Shown piece after piece: positions 1-8,304 of a DNA stretch of 64,000 bases (the first letter of the stretch is position 1; each line of letters begins with the position of its first letter). The position numbers and the translations under genes were made by a program. Origin of the DNA: an uncultured Bacteroidota bacterium (GTDB lineage: Bacteria; Bacteroidota; Bacteroidia; 2-12-FULL-35-15); NCBI GenBank assembly GCA_903847205.1, contig CAINDA010000045.1:281390-345389 (forward strand). Reading direction: 5' to 3'. The notes beneath the pieces were generated by a model. That model was not told where the DNA came from. It did not search any database and was given only the letters and a program-made list of their open reading frames with translations.

Positions 1-1014
1 ATTAGCACCGGGGCAGGTAACCGGCGTTACTGTTGTATATACAGAATAAATAGTAACAGGAATTGAAACAGAGCCTGGGGCATTGCAGGGTCCGCTTGCA
101 GTAAGGGTTACAGAATAGACTCCCGGCGCAGAAAAAGAATGGGACGGGTTTGGAAGGGTGGATGTATTAGAAACCCCGGAACCCGGATCGCCGAAGTTCC
201 ATAAATATCCCGTCGGACAAAGGATGGAGGTATTCGTGAAATTTAAAACGTTAACGCTTGCGCATGCGTAGGTAAAGCTGGCAGCATTTGGCGGTGCATT
301 ATCAATTAAGATATCATCTATAGCTATCCCGTCAAAGCTGTTGCAAGTGGTGCCGCTTCCAAAAAGAAAGCGAAAGCGCACGCTTGGCTGGCCTGCCAAT
401 GAAGCCATACAGTGTTTTGCTGTTAACCAGCCTGCACTTCCATTACCGCCCTGACAGGAACCAGCAGTAGGCCCTATGCGTCCGGTCCACCCGTGTTTAG
501 GGGTAGTGGATGGCAGATTAGTTACGTTGTTATAATCATACCAATGATCATTCAAACAATCAACCGGGTCACCGTAAATGCCTACATTGGTCCACGTGGT
601 TCCGCCATTCAAAGAGGATTGCAGTACTAAACCATCGTATTTCCATTCATCTTCCCAGAAAATTTTGAAGGAGATCCATGGATAAGTAACTGTGCTGAAA
701 TCAAAGCAGGGGCTCATTATCCATGATAATTCGCCGTAATTATAAAAAGATCCGGTTAAACCGCCGACAACCCAGCATTTTGTGCCTCCTCCGGCGCCTG
801 AAATTGTTGCATGCGACGGCGTACCCCAGGCCCAGTCGGAATTCGTACCGCCTGAAGTCCAGGCAGGACCTGTTTCAAAACCTTCAGTATAGGGGAAAGT
901 GGAAATAAAAGTGCCGCATTGTGATAAGCTTTGTTTAGGCATAAAAATGCATAAACAAAACAAAAGTAGAATATGAATCACGGATGCCTTAATAATTACC
1001 CCTTTTGCAAACAT
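1..1014 (-). CDS. Secreted PKD-domain protein, N-terminal part (runs off left edge)
   Basis: Reading the minus strand from an ATG at 1014 gives 338 codons without a stop, so the gene continues beyond position 1. The N-terminus has a hydrophobic signal peptide (about residues 10-32, ending near SLSQ). Residues 40-240 look like a jelly-roll or MAM-like extracellular domain, rich in Trp, Gly and aromatic residues (for example FDGIAIDDILIDN). This is followed by a PKD domain with the typical YLWNFGDPGSG strand and a PSHSFSAPGVYSVTLTASG ending. Such proteins in Bacteroidota are usually exported and often end in a type IX secretion sorting domain, but the C-terminus is outside the window. The substrate or binding partner cannot be told. 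Confidence 0.85.
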   Translation of the reverse strand, partial: MFAKGVIIKASVIHILLLFCLCIFMPKQSLSQCGTFISTFPYTEGFETGPAWTSGGTNSDWAWGTPSHATISGAGGGTKCWVVGGLTGSFYNYGELSWIMSPCFDFSTVTYPWISFKIFWEDEWKYDGLVLQSSLNGGTTWTNVGIYGDPVDCLNDHWYDYNNVTNLPSTTPKHGWTGRIGPTAGSCQGGNGSAGWLTAKHCMASLAGQPSVRFRFLFGSGTTCNSFDGIAIDDILIDNAPPNAASFTYACASVNVLNFTNTSILCPTGYLWNFGDPGSGVSNTSTLPNPSHSFSAPGVYSVTLTASGPCNAPGSVSIPVTIYSVYTTVTPVTCPGAN

Positions 1015-1472
1015 CTATTGTATAATTTTATTGAATTTGAAATTAACTTTAGAATATAGTTATCCGAAATTCATAATCAGCAAGTTTAACGAAAAAAACT
1101 TTCAGTTTAAACTTTAAAGGGATTTGTTTTTTTGTTTACCGAACTGTTTTTATCAAAGGTCATTTTAGATTCTGAGGCAAATTTGTAGTTTTTTGATAAA
1201 TGAAAAAAATTGAAAATCCCCAATGAATATTTATTAATACGGTAATATTAGTTTAAGAATTTGTTTACTATTAAATCTTCATCAGGCAGTTGAAAATTGA
1301 TATGTTAAAAATAAATGTGAGTATTCGAACGTGTTAATGCATAGAAGTTAAAAATTATAATGCCTAAATCATTTATTTTTTTACATTTTTAATTAGTAAT
1401 TAATTAAAAGTTAATCAGTGCTTTCGATTTATTTTTTTAATTTTAGTTCCTTAAATATTTAATTAAAACGTT
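1015..1472. other. AT-rich intergenic region between divergent genes
   Basis: This 458-bp stretch separates the minus-strand PKD gene from the plus-strand dihydropyrimidinase. It is very AT-rich with many short A and T runs and stop codons in the frames examined. It must hold promoters for both directions. The best plus-strand candidate is a weak TAATTTTA box around 1439, only a near match to TAnnTTTG. I see no RNA gene or repeat in it. Confidence 0.5.
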
Positions 1473-2852
1473 ATGTCTTTACTTATTAAAAACGGAAGGG
1501 TAATTACTGCAGCTGACGATTATACTGCGGACATTTTTATTGAAAATGAAAAAATAAAACTCATAGGAAAAAACCTGGAAGTAAAAGCTGATAAGGTTAT
1601 TGATGCCGCTGGCAAATTAATTTTCCCTGGCGGTATTGATCCTCATGTCCATCTAGATATGCCTTTCATGGGCACTTATTCAAGTGACAATTATGAAACC
1701 GGAACCCGTGCCGCTCTTTTCGGAGGCACAACAATGGTCATTGATTTTATCCTTCAGACTCAGGGTAAATCATTGCACGACGCGCTGGGCGAGTGGAAAG
1801 GCCGTTCGGATGGCAATGCAGTCGGCGACTATTCGTTTCACATGGCCGTCACTGATTTTAATGAAAATACAAAAGCTGAAATTAAAGAAATAATTGAAAA
1901 AGAAGGCATTACTTCTTTTAAAACGTTCATGGCTTACAAAGGCGCATTGATGATAGATGACAGACAGATGGTGGGGTTGATGAATGAAGTGAAAAAACAG
2001 GGAGGCATGGTTACCACTCACGCCACTAACGGCGACATGATTGATTACCTCGTTGCCAAACATAAATCCGAAGGAAAACTTTCTCCGCTTTATCATTACA
2101 TTTCTCAGCCTGAAATTACTGAATCAGAAGCCAGCAATAGGTTTGCAGACATGGCTCATCATACAGGAGTGCCCTCTTATATCGTTCATATGACCTGCGA
2201 AGGCGCACTGAATCATATAAGAGACGCTGCAAAAAGAAATCAAAAAGTTTTTGTTGAAACCTGTATTCAATATTTGGTTCTCGATGCATCCCTTTACGAC
2301 AAAGGATTTGAATCCGCCAAATGGGTGATGAGTCCGCCATTGAGAGAGAAAAAAGATCAGGCCGCATTATGGGCAGGGATTAACCAGGGAACAGTTCAGG
2401 TGGTTGCTACTGATCACTGCCCGTTTATGTGGGAGCAGAAAAAAATGGGTGAAAAAGATTTTTCAAAAATCCCCAACGGACATCCTGCTATTGAACACCG
2501 GATGGAATTATTATTTTCTGAAGGTGTAAAAAAAGACAGAATAAGTTTAAATAAATTTGTGGAAGTAACGTCCACAAATGCCGCCAAAATTTTTGGGATG
2601 TATCCTGAGAAAGGTACTATTGCCATAGGCTCCGATGCCGATTTAGTGATTTTTGATCCCAATGAAAAACATACAATTTCTGTAAACACACATCACATGA
2701 ACTGCGATTACTCCGGCTATGAAGGATGGGAAATAACAGGTAAATGCAAAACAATAATTTTAAGAGGCAAAGTTGCTGTTGATGATAATAAATTGCTCGT
2801 TGATAAAGGATACGGGAAATTTATTAAACGGAAAAAGGTTTCTATAGTTTAA
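1473..2852 (+). CDS. hydA: Dihydropyrimidinase (D-hydantoinase family)
   Basis: This 459-residue cyclic amidohydrolase hydrolyses 5,6-dihydrouracil/dihydrothymine to N-carbamoyl-beta-amino acids, the second step of reductive pyrimidine degradation. Visible metal-site features are HVHLD at H58 and H60, the lysine that is carboxylated in this family (K150 in SFKTFMAYKG), a His in THATNGD, and the ATDHCPF segment carrying the catalytic Asp near the C-terminal third. Length matches the family (about 460). It is the first gene of a same-strand group with a beta-ureidopropionase-like amidase and PreT/PreA, which supports a pyrimidine rather than a hydantoin role. The ATG is preceded by AT-rich sequence with no clear Shine-Dalgarno, common in this phylum. 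Confidence 0.93.
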   Translation: MSLLIKNGRVITAADDYTADIFIENEKIKLIGKNLEVKADKVIDAAGKLIFPGGIDPHVHLDMPFMGTYSSDNYETGTRAALFGGTTMVIDFILQTQGKSLHDALGEWKGRSDGNAVGDYSFHMAVTDFNENTKAEIKEIIEKEGITSFKTFMAYKGALMIDDRQMVGLMNEVKKQGGMVTTHATNGDMIDYLVAKHKSEGKLSPLYHYISQPEITESEASNRFADMAHHTGVPSYIVHMTCEGALNHIRDAAKRNQKVFVETCIQYLVLDASLYDKGFESAKWVMSPPLREKKDQAALWAGINQGTVQVVATDHCPFMWEQKKMGEKDFSKIPNGHPAIEHRMELLFSEGVKKDRISLNKFVEVTSTNAAKIFGMYPEKGTIAIGSDADLVIFDPNEKHTISVNTHHMNCDYSGYEGWEITGKCKTIILRGKVAVDDNKLLVDKGYGKFIKRKKVSIV

Positions 2853-2870
2853 AATTAATAGTGAAGAGTT

Positions 2871-3254
2871 ATGAGTATGATAAAAAATAATGACAGCATC
2901 GTTGGCAGAAAATCATATCATTTTGCTTTATCAATAATTAAACTTTACAAAAATTTAGCAGTTGAAAAGAGAGAGTTTATTTTGTCAAAATAGGTTTTGC
3001 GGTCAGGTACTTCAATAGGTGCTAATATTAACGAGGCTTTAGCTGGAGAATCGAAAAGAGATTTCGTCCATAAAATGAGTATCTCTTTAAAAGAGGCAAG
3101 GGAAACTGCTTATTGGCTTAACCTTCTTTCTGATAGCGGCTTTATTGAAAAAGAAGGATTCGAAATCTTAATAAACAACTGCAATGAATTAATGAAAATT
3201 CTCAGCAGTATTATACTCACAACAAAAGAAAAATATTTATCAAAACAACTATAA
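2871..3254 (+). pseudogene. Four-helix-bundle protein (S23-like) interrupted by an in-frame amber codon
   Basis: From ATG 2871 (or 2877) the frame reads 40 codons, hits TAG at 2991-2993, and continues in the same frame to TAA at 3252. Both halves together match the four-helix-bundle (S23 rRNA-intervening-sequence-like) family: first half ...YKNLAVEKREFILSK, second half VLRSGTSIGANINEALAGESKRDF... The family normally has Gln at the stop position (SKQLLRSGTSIGAN), so a single CAG to TAG change explains the break. The second half could in principle initiate at TTG 2997 and give an 85-residue product lacking helix 1, but this is unlikely to fold. The gene sits between hydA and the amidase and is probably an insertion unrelated to pyrimidine breakdown. 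Confidence 0.8.
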
Positions 3255-3343
3255 ATATTTATTAAAACACTTTTAACTTTAAATTATAAATTCATATCTA
3301 ATTTACTCATAACTCAAAACTTTTAACTCTAAACTAACTATCT

Positions 3344-4210
3344 ATGTCAAGAATTATCAAATCAGGACTTATTCAAATGAGCCTTCCAATGACTGAAGGC
3401 GAAGGAACCATCAAAGAAATCTGCGATGCAATGGTGCAGAAGCACATTCCGTATATCGAGGAAGCGGGAAAAAAAGGAGTTCAGATTTTATGTCTTCAGG
3501 AAATATTTAATACACCTTATTTCTGTCCCGGGCAGGATAAAAAATGGTATGCTTCAGCAGAGTCAGTACCGGGGCCTACTACAGACCTTATGGCAACTTA
3601 TGCTAAAAAATACAACATGGTAATTATTGTTCCGATTTATGAAAAGGAGCAGGAAGGCGTTTTATATAACACAGCTGCAGTGATTGATGCAGACGGTACA
3701 TATCTTGGAAAATACAGAAAAAATCACATTCCGCAGACATCAGGTTTCTGGGAAAAGTTTTTCTTCAAACCGGGAAACTTAGGCTATCCAGTGTTTCAGA
3801 CAAAATATGCGAAAATTGGGGTTTACATTTGTTACGACAGGCATTTTCCTGACGGTGCAAGATGCCTTGGATTAAATGGCGCTGAGATAGTTTACAATCC
3901 TTCAGCAACAGTTCAGGGATTATCGCAATACTTATGGAAACTGGAGCAGCCGGCACATGCAGCAGCGAATGGTTATTTTATGGGATGTATCAACAGGGTA
4001 GGTATGGAAAAACCTTGGAACCTAGGAAAGTTTTATGGCAACTCTTATTTCGTTGATCCTCGCGGGCAGATATTTGCATGTGCTTCTGAAGATAAAGATG
4101 AATTATTAATTGCTGAATTCGATCTTGATATGATTGAGGAAGTAAGGGGTACATGGCAGTTTTACAGAGACAGAAGACCTGAAACGTATGGAAGATTAAC
4201 TGAACTTTAA
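3344..4210 (+). CDS. Carbon-nitrogen hydrolase, beta-ureidopropionase type
   Basis: A 288-residue nitrilase-superfamily amidase. The Glu-Lys-Cys catalytic triad is visible: E53 in CLQEIFNTPYF, K126 in KYRKNHIP and C163 in GVYICYDRHFP. Sequence character is that of N-carbamoyl-beta-alanine amidohydrolase or N-carbamoylputrescine amidase. Placement directly after dihydropyrimidinase and before PreT/PreA favours the third step of reductive pyrimidine catabolism, giving beta-alanine, CO2 and ammonia. N-carbamoylputrescine amidase (polyamine synthesis) is the main alternative and is very similar in sequence. The protein is probably cytoplasmic; no signal peptide is seen. Confidence 0.9.
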   Translation: MSRIIKSGLIQMSLPMTEGEGTIKEICDAMVQKHIPYIEEAGKKGVQILCLQEIFNTPYFCPGQDKKWYASAESVPGPTTDLMATYAKKYNMVIIVPIYEKEQEGVLYNTAAVIDADGTYLGKYRKNHIPQTSGFWEKFFFKPGNLGYPVFQTKYAKIGVYICYDRHFPDGARCLGLNGAEIVYNPSATVQGLSQYLWKLEQPAHAAANGYFMGCINRVGMEKPWNLGKFYGNSYFVDPRGQIFACASEDKDELLIAEFDLDMIEEVRGTWQFYRDRRPETYGRLTEL

Positions 4211-4274
4211 TTTTAAAATAAATTTTTTCTGTTCTGATTATTTTCTTGAAACGAAATTATGATCGGAATAATTG

Positions 4275-4298
4275 CCCCTTGAAAAGGGGGGAGGGGGG
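4275..4298. repeat. G-rich intergenic hairpin (CCCCTT-GAA-AAGGGG)
   Basis: A CCCCTTGAAAAGGGG hairpin is followed immediately by GGAGGGGGGA, in otherwise AT-rich DNA between the amidase and maoC-like genes. Similar C/G-run hairpins are commonly scattered between genes of this phylum. It is not followed by a T run on the plus strand, so I do not call it a terminator. Confidence 0.45.
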
Positions 4299-4372
4299 AT
4301 TAAGATGAATGCCCCTTATTTACTGCACTTCAAAGAGTACTATAAATATAAAAACTATAAAAATAAAAGTAT

Positions 4373-4822
4373 ATGGAAACGGCAAAACATTTAAAAATCG
4401 GCGATAAAACTCAGTTTTCAAAATCAATATCAGAAGAGGAAGTTACTGTTTTTGCAAAAATTTCCGGCGATGATAACCCCATTCATCTTAATGGAGAATA
4501 TGCGAAAAATAGTATTTTTAAACAGAAAATAGTTCATGGTTTTTTAGCCGGCAGCTTAATTTCGGCAGCAATAGGAAAAAATCTTCCGGGAAACGGCACC
4601 ATTTATCTGAACCAGACAATGAAATTTCTTGCTCCTGTATTCATGAATGAAACAATTACAGCTTATATCGAAGTGATTGATTTTCCTAAAGGAAACCAAG
4701 TGCTGCTGAGTACAATCTGCAAGAACCAGGATCAAAAAATTGTTATCGACGGCACTGCATTGGTGATTGCTCCAAAAGATATTATTTTGGTTAAACAAGA
4801 AACCACAACTGCAGCCGTTTAG
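4373..4822 (+). CDS. MaoC-like (R)-specific enoyl-CoA hydratase
   Basis: A 149-residue single hot-dog-fold protein. The family signature with the catalytic Asp/His pair is clear: FAKISGDDNPIHLN (about residues 27-40) followed by VHGFLAGSLISAAIG (about 54-68). Relatives such as PhaJ hydrate trans-2-enoyl-CoA to (R)-3-hydroxyacyl-CoA. Within a pyrimidine-degradation cluster it might act on an acyl-CoA derived from beta-alanine or 3-aminoisobutyrate, but this is inference; it may equally serve fatty-acid or polyhydroxyalkanoate metabolism. It is full length for the short MaoC proteins and has no signal peptide. Confidence 0.87.
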   Translation: METAKHLKIGDKTQFSKSISEEEVTVFAKISGDDNPIHLNGEYAKNSIFKQKIVHGFLAGSLISAAIGKNLPGNGTIYLNQTMKFLAPVFMNETITAYIEVIDFPKGNQVLLSTICKNQDQKIVIDGTALVIAPKDIILVKQETTTAAV

Positions 4823-4899
4823 TAAATAAATTATAAATTAAGAATTGCCTTAAAAGTCTTATCGTTACGGAGATTTAGAGGGGCTTCAAATTTTAAAAT

Positions 4900-6240
4900 A
4901 TGTCAATCCAAAACAACCGTTTATCAAAAGAAATTTTTGCAGAAAATTTTTCTGATGTTCATCCGCCTTTCGAACATGCCGAAGGTGCTGCTATTGAGGC
5001 CGACAGATGTATTAACTGCTACGATGCACCATGTACTAAATCCTGCCCTACCAGCATTGATGTTCCTTTATTTATTAAACAGATTTCATCTGGAAATATA
5101 AGAGGGTCGGCGCGTACTATTCTTTCTTCAAACATCATGGGCGGTGCCTGTTCAAAAGTATGCCCTGTTGAAAAATTATGTGAAGGTTCATGCGTTTATA
5201 ATCTGCTTGAAGAGGAACCTATTGCTATTGCTAAGCTGCAACGCTATGCAGCTGAAAAAGCAATTAAAGAAAATTGGAAACTATTTGAACGCAAACCTTC
5301 TAATGGAAAAAAAGTTGCTGTTGTAGGTGCCGGTCCTGCCGGATTAGCCTGTGCACATGCACTTTCATTACAAGGGGTAGATGTAACTATTTTTGAAAAA
5401 GAAGAAAAAAGCGGTGGTTTAATGACTTATGGAGTTGCCGCTTACAAGGTTACTCCAGAGTTCTGTAAAGAGGAAACGGATTATATTCTTTCGCTAGGAG
5501 GTATTGATGTTCAGTACAAAAAGGAGTTGGGTAAGGATATTACACTTGTTGGATTGCAGCAGAAATTTGATGCCGTGTTTTTGGGAATAGGAGTGGGGAT
5601 AGCACGTTCATTGGATATTCCCGGTGAAGAACTGGATGGAGTTGTTGATGCGATTTCATTTATTTATGATTTACGTACTAACGATTATTCGAAGATTGCA
5701 GTAGGCGATAAGGTTGCCGTAATCGGTATGGGAATGACAGCAATTGATGTTGCAACTCAGTCGAAAAGGCTTGGGGCAAAAGAAGTGACCATGATTTACC
5801 GCCGTACTGAGGACGAAAAACCTTGCACTGATGTAGAACTTGATTTAGCTAAACTCGACGGCTGTTCTTTTATCTGGCTTGCAAGTCCTAAAGAAATTAT
5901 CGGCGAAAACGGTAAAGTAAAAAAATTGGTCTGCAGTAAAATGAAGCTTGGAGATCCCGATGCTTCGGGCAGAAGAGCGCCTGTAGATACCGGTGAAACA
6001 TTTACAATTGATGTGGACATGGTAATTAAAGCAGCAGGACAGATTCCATTTGAAGAGCTAGTAAACAAATCATCAGTACAAAATAAAAGCGGGAAAATTG
6101 CAATCAATAATAAATCAGAAACAAATCTTAAGGGAGTGTTTGCCGGAGGCGATTCTGTTAATGGCGGCAAAGAAGTTGTTGATGCTGTTCAAGCCGGAAA
6201 AGACGGTGCGAAAGGGATTCTAGAATACTTGGGTCTGTAA
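4900..6240 (+). CDS. preT: NAD-dependent dihydropyrimidine dehydrogenase subunit PreT
   Basis: A 446-residue GltD-like flavoprotein. The N-terminus carries two Fe-S ligand clusters: C37xxC40xxxxC45xxxC49 (CINCYDAPCTKSCP) and CSKVCPVEKLCEGSC around residues 84-98. A FAD-binding Rossmann motif follows (VAVVGAGPAGLACAHAL, about 138-155), then a second dinucleotide motif VAVIGMGMTAIDVA (about 274-287) for NAD(P)H, and a final GVFAGGDSVNGG. With PreA it reduces uracil and thymine to the dihydro compounds, or runs in reverse. The adjacent preA gene, 176 bp downstream, makes this assignment firm compared with glutamate synthase small subunit, which shares the fold. Confidence 0.92.
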   Translation: MSIQNNRLSKEIFAENFSDVHPPFEHAEGAAIEADRCINCYDAPCTKSCPTSIDVPLFIKQISSGNIRGSARTILSSNIMGGACSKVCPVEKLCEGSCVYNLLEEEPIAIAKLQRYAAEKAIKENWKLFERKPSNGKKVAVVGAGPAGLACAHALSLQGVDVTIFEKEEKSGGLMTYGVAAYKVTPEFCKEETDYILSLGGIDVQYKKELGKDITLVGLQQKFDAVFLGIGVGIARSLDIPGEELDGVVDAISFIYDLRTNDYSKIAVGDKVAVIGMGMTAIDVATQSKRLGAKEVTMIYRRTEDEKPCTDVELDLAKLDGCSFIWLASPKEIIGENGKVKKLVCSKMKLGDPDASGRRAPVDTGETFTIDVDMVIKAAGQIPFEELVNKSSVQNKSGKIAINNKSETNLKGVFAGGDSVNGGKEVVDAVQAGKDGAKGILEYLGL

Positions 6241-6245
6241 AAAAA

Positions 6246-6400
6246 TCTCCCGCAGATATCGCAGATTTTCGCAGATTTTAGAAATCCAACGAATCTGAAA
6301 AAACTAGTTATATCATTTTCAAATTTATTAATAAAAGCAAATAATTTAATAGCAGCTATACTCAATCTTTTATCAGCGAAAATTCGCGAGATCTGCGAGA
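6246..6400. repeat. Inverted GCAGAT/ATCTGC repeat pair between preT and preA
   Basis: Just after preT the sequence has three CGCAGAT repeats (6250-6276), and just before preA a complementary stretch occurs (6375-6400, GCGAAAATTCGCGAGATCTG and following). The reverse complement of the right copy resembles the left copy closely, with small gaps. The roughly 100 bp between are AT-rich. The pair could fold into a long-range stem or be a dispersed intergenic element; the preA start lies 16 bp beyond it. Confidence 0.5.
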
Positions 6401-6416
6401 AACAAAAACAAAAATT

Positions 6417-7685
6417 ATGGCAAATTTACAATCGAGCTTCCTGGGAATAAAATCGCCCAATCCTTTTTGGTTAGCATCTGCACCGCCGACCGATAAAAAA
6501 ACAAATGTCATTCGCGCTTTTGAAGCGGGTTGGGGAGGAGTTGTTTGGAAAACACTTGGTTCACAAGTAAAAAATGTTTCCTCACGTTATTCTGCAATGA
6601 ATTATAACGGCAGAAAAGCAGTTGGTTTCAATAATATAGAACTTATTTCTGACCGGCCTTTGGATATTAATTTAAAGGAAATTGCCGAAGTATTAAAATT
6701 GTTCCCGGACCGTGCCATGATTGTTTCGCTGATGGCGGATAACGACAGAAAAAGCTGGCACGAATTGGTTAAAAAAGCCCAGGACACCGGCGCTCACGGA
6801 TTAGAATTAAATTTCGGCTGTCCGCATGGAATGGTTGAAAGAGGTATGGGCGCTGCTGTTGGGCAGGATCCTGAAATTGCAAAAATGGTAGTTGAGTGGG
6901 TAATGGAAGCGGCGCAGATACCTGTAATAACTAAGCTTACCCCAAACGTTCACTCTGTTGTTCCTGGCGGCATAGCTGCTATAGAAGGTGGAACAAACGG
7001 GCTTTCCCTTATTAATACTATACAATCAGTTACAGGAATTGACTTAGATACACTTGTTCCGAATCCGAATGTCGGCGGTCAGTCCGTTTACGGCGGATAC
7101 TGTGGACCGGCAGTAAAACCAATTGCATTAAAAATGCTTACTACGCTTGCCCAGAATGGGAAAACGCGTAAAACACCAATATCAGGAATAGGCGGGATTA
7201 CAACCTGGAAAGATGCTGTAGAATTTATGCTGCTTGGTGCAAGCAATGTGCAGGTATGCACTGCTGCAATGATTTACGGTTTCAAAATCATTACCGATTT
7301 ATGCGACGGAATGAGTAACTGGATGGATGAAAAAGGATATAGAAACATTAATGATTTTGTAGGTTTATCTGTTCCTAAAATTACGAAATGGGAAGAACTC
7401 GATATCAATTTTCATATTGTTGCAAATATAAATCAGGATAAATGTATTCACTGTGGATTGTGTTATATTTCATGTGAAGACACTTCGCATCAATCGATTT
7501 CAATTGAAAGAGGAAACCCATACAATAATTACACAATTAAAGAAGAAGAGTGTGTAGGCTGCAATTTATGCAAGATTGTTTGTCCGGTTAACGATTGCAT
7601 TACCATGGTAGAGCAAAGGAAAGGCGATGAGTACCTTAACTGGATTGAATATCAAAAAAGAGGACTTCCTTTGAACGATCATTAA
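6417..7685 (+). CDS. preA: NAD-dependent dihydropyrimidine dehydrogenase subunit PreA
   Basis: A 422-residue protein with a dihydroorotate-dehydrogenase-like FMN barrel (residues 1-310; for example KSPNPFWLASAPPT, GLELNFGCPHG, ITKLTPN, GIGGITTWKDAVEF) and a C-terminal two-[4Fe-4S] ferredoxin domain: CIHCGLCYISC (about 343-353) and CVGCNLCKIVCP (about 380-391). The active-site Cys lies in FGCPHG. It is the catalytic partner of PreT in the first step of reductive pyrimidine degradation. Length and domain order match the family. It ends the cluster; the next gene is a separately regulated MarR gene. Confidence 0.93.
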   Translation: MANLQSSFLGIKSPNPFWLASAPPTDKKTNVIRAFEAGWGGVVWKTLGSQVKNVSSRYSAMNYNGRKAVGFNNIELISDRPLDINLKEIAEVLKLFPDRAMIVSLMADNDRKSWHELVKKAQDTGAHGLELNFGCPHGMVERGMGAAVGQDPEIAKMVVEWVMEAAQIPVITKLTPNVHSVVPGGIAAIEGGTNGLSLINTIQSVTGIDLDTLVPNPNVGGQSVYGGYCGPAVKPIALKMLTTLAQNGKTRKTPISGIGGITTWKDAVEFMLLGASNVQVCTAAMIYGFKIITDLCDGMSNWMDEKGYRNINDFVGLSVPKITKWEELDINFHIVANINQDKCIHCGLCYISCEDTSHQSISIERGNPYNNYTIKEEECVGCNLCKIVCPVNDCITMVEQRKGDEYLNWIEYQKRGLPLNDH

Positions 7686-7710
7686 TAGTAAAAAGAATAT
7701 CTAAAAATAA

Positions 7711-7722
7711 ATGTATGTACAT
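7711..7722. promoter_or_regulatory. Putative MarR operator upstream of marR
   Basis: ATGTATGTACAT is a near-perfect palindrome 53 bp before the marR start. It differs by one base from ATGTATATACAT upstream of yceI (8246-8257). It lies just upstream of where a -33 element would fall for the -7 box at 7748, as expected for autoregulation by a MarR dimer. The assignment to this MarR is inference from location and recurrence. Confidence 0.55.
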
Positions 7723-7747
7723 ATAATGTTTGTGTATTTAATTTTAT

Positions 7748-7755
7748 TATCTTTG
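7748..7755 (+). promoter_or_regulatory. Bacteroidota -7 promoter box for marR
   Basis: TATCTTTG is an exact match to the TAnnTTTG -7 consensus, 20 bp before the marR ATG. A TTTG at 7729-7732 is present but with only 15 bp between, shorter than usual, so the -33 element is uncertain. Confidence 0.45.
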
Positions 7756-7775
7756 ATGTAGTTAATTTAAATCAA

Positions 7776-8225
7776 ATGGAAATCGGGAAGGAAATAAAGC
7801 AGAAAAAATTTAAAAGCGAGCATCAAAAAATGCTTATCAATATTTTTTTTACAAGCAGCTGGCTTGGCTCTAAACATGCCTGCACAATTAAACCTTACAG
7901 CATTTCATCCCAGCAGTTTAATATTTTGAGAATTCTGCGGGGGCAGTATCCAAAACCTGCAACCGTAAATTTATTGATTGACAGGATGCTTGATAAAAAT
8001 TCTAACGCTTCCAGGCTGGTTGAAAAATTAAGATTAAAAAAATTAGTTGAAAGAGCAGTTTGTTGTGAAGACAGAAGAGCTGTAAACGTAGCGATTACTC
8101 AAAAAGGGCTGGATTTATTAATAGAATTGGATAAACAGGAATCAGCTTTTATTAAAGAATTAAAAACGATATCTGAAAAAGAAGCGGAGCAGATTAATTT
8201 ACTGCTTGATAAATTAAGAGGCTGA
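7776..8225 (+). CDS. MarR-family transcriptional regulator
   Basis: A 149-residue winged-helix protein. The MarR fold is recognisable: helix-turn-helix segment ISSQQFNILRILRGQYPKPATVNLLIDRMLDKNSNASRLVEKL broken by the usual recognition helix (about residues 43-90), then the wing with CEDRRAVNVAITQKGLDLL (the DxR...T..G signature). It is followed 79 bp later by yceI and shares a 12-bp palindrome upstream with it, so it probably represses itself and the yceI-to-pirin genes. This type of MarR often responds to redox or phenolic signals, but the ligand cannot be told here. Confidence 0.88.
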   Translation: MEIGKEIKQKKFKSEHQKMLINIFFTSSWLGSKHACTIKPYSISSQQFNILRILRGQYPKPATVNLLIDRMLDKNSNASRLVEKLRLKKLVERAVCCEDRRAVNVAITQKGLDLLIELDKQESAFIKELKTISEKEAEQINLLLDKLRG

Positions 8226-8245
8226 AAATTTTTTTATTTGAATAT

Positions 8246-8257
8246 ATGTATATACAT
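8246..8257. promoter_or_regulatory. Putative MarR operator upstream of yceI
   Basis: ATGTATATACAT is a perfect 12-bp palindrome 47 bp before the yceI start, matching 11 of 12 bases of the palindrome upstream of marR. It lies between a TTTG (8237-8240) and a weak -7-like TAGTTG (8258), a position where a bound repressor would block transcription. Confidence 0.55.
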
Positions 8258-8304
8258 TAGTTGTATAGAATGATAATTAATAATTAAACTAAAAAAACCA
8301 AAAA

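Noticed and set aside
723..908. Plus-strand frame near the left edge
   Set aside because: It is the antisense shadow of the minus-strand PKD-domain gene, which gives a signal peptide and recognisable domains.
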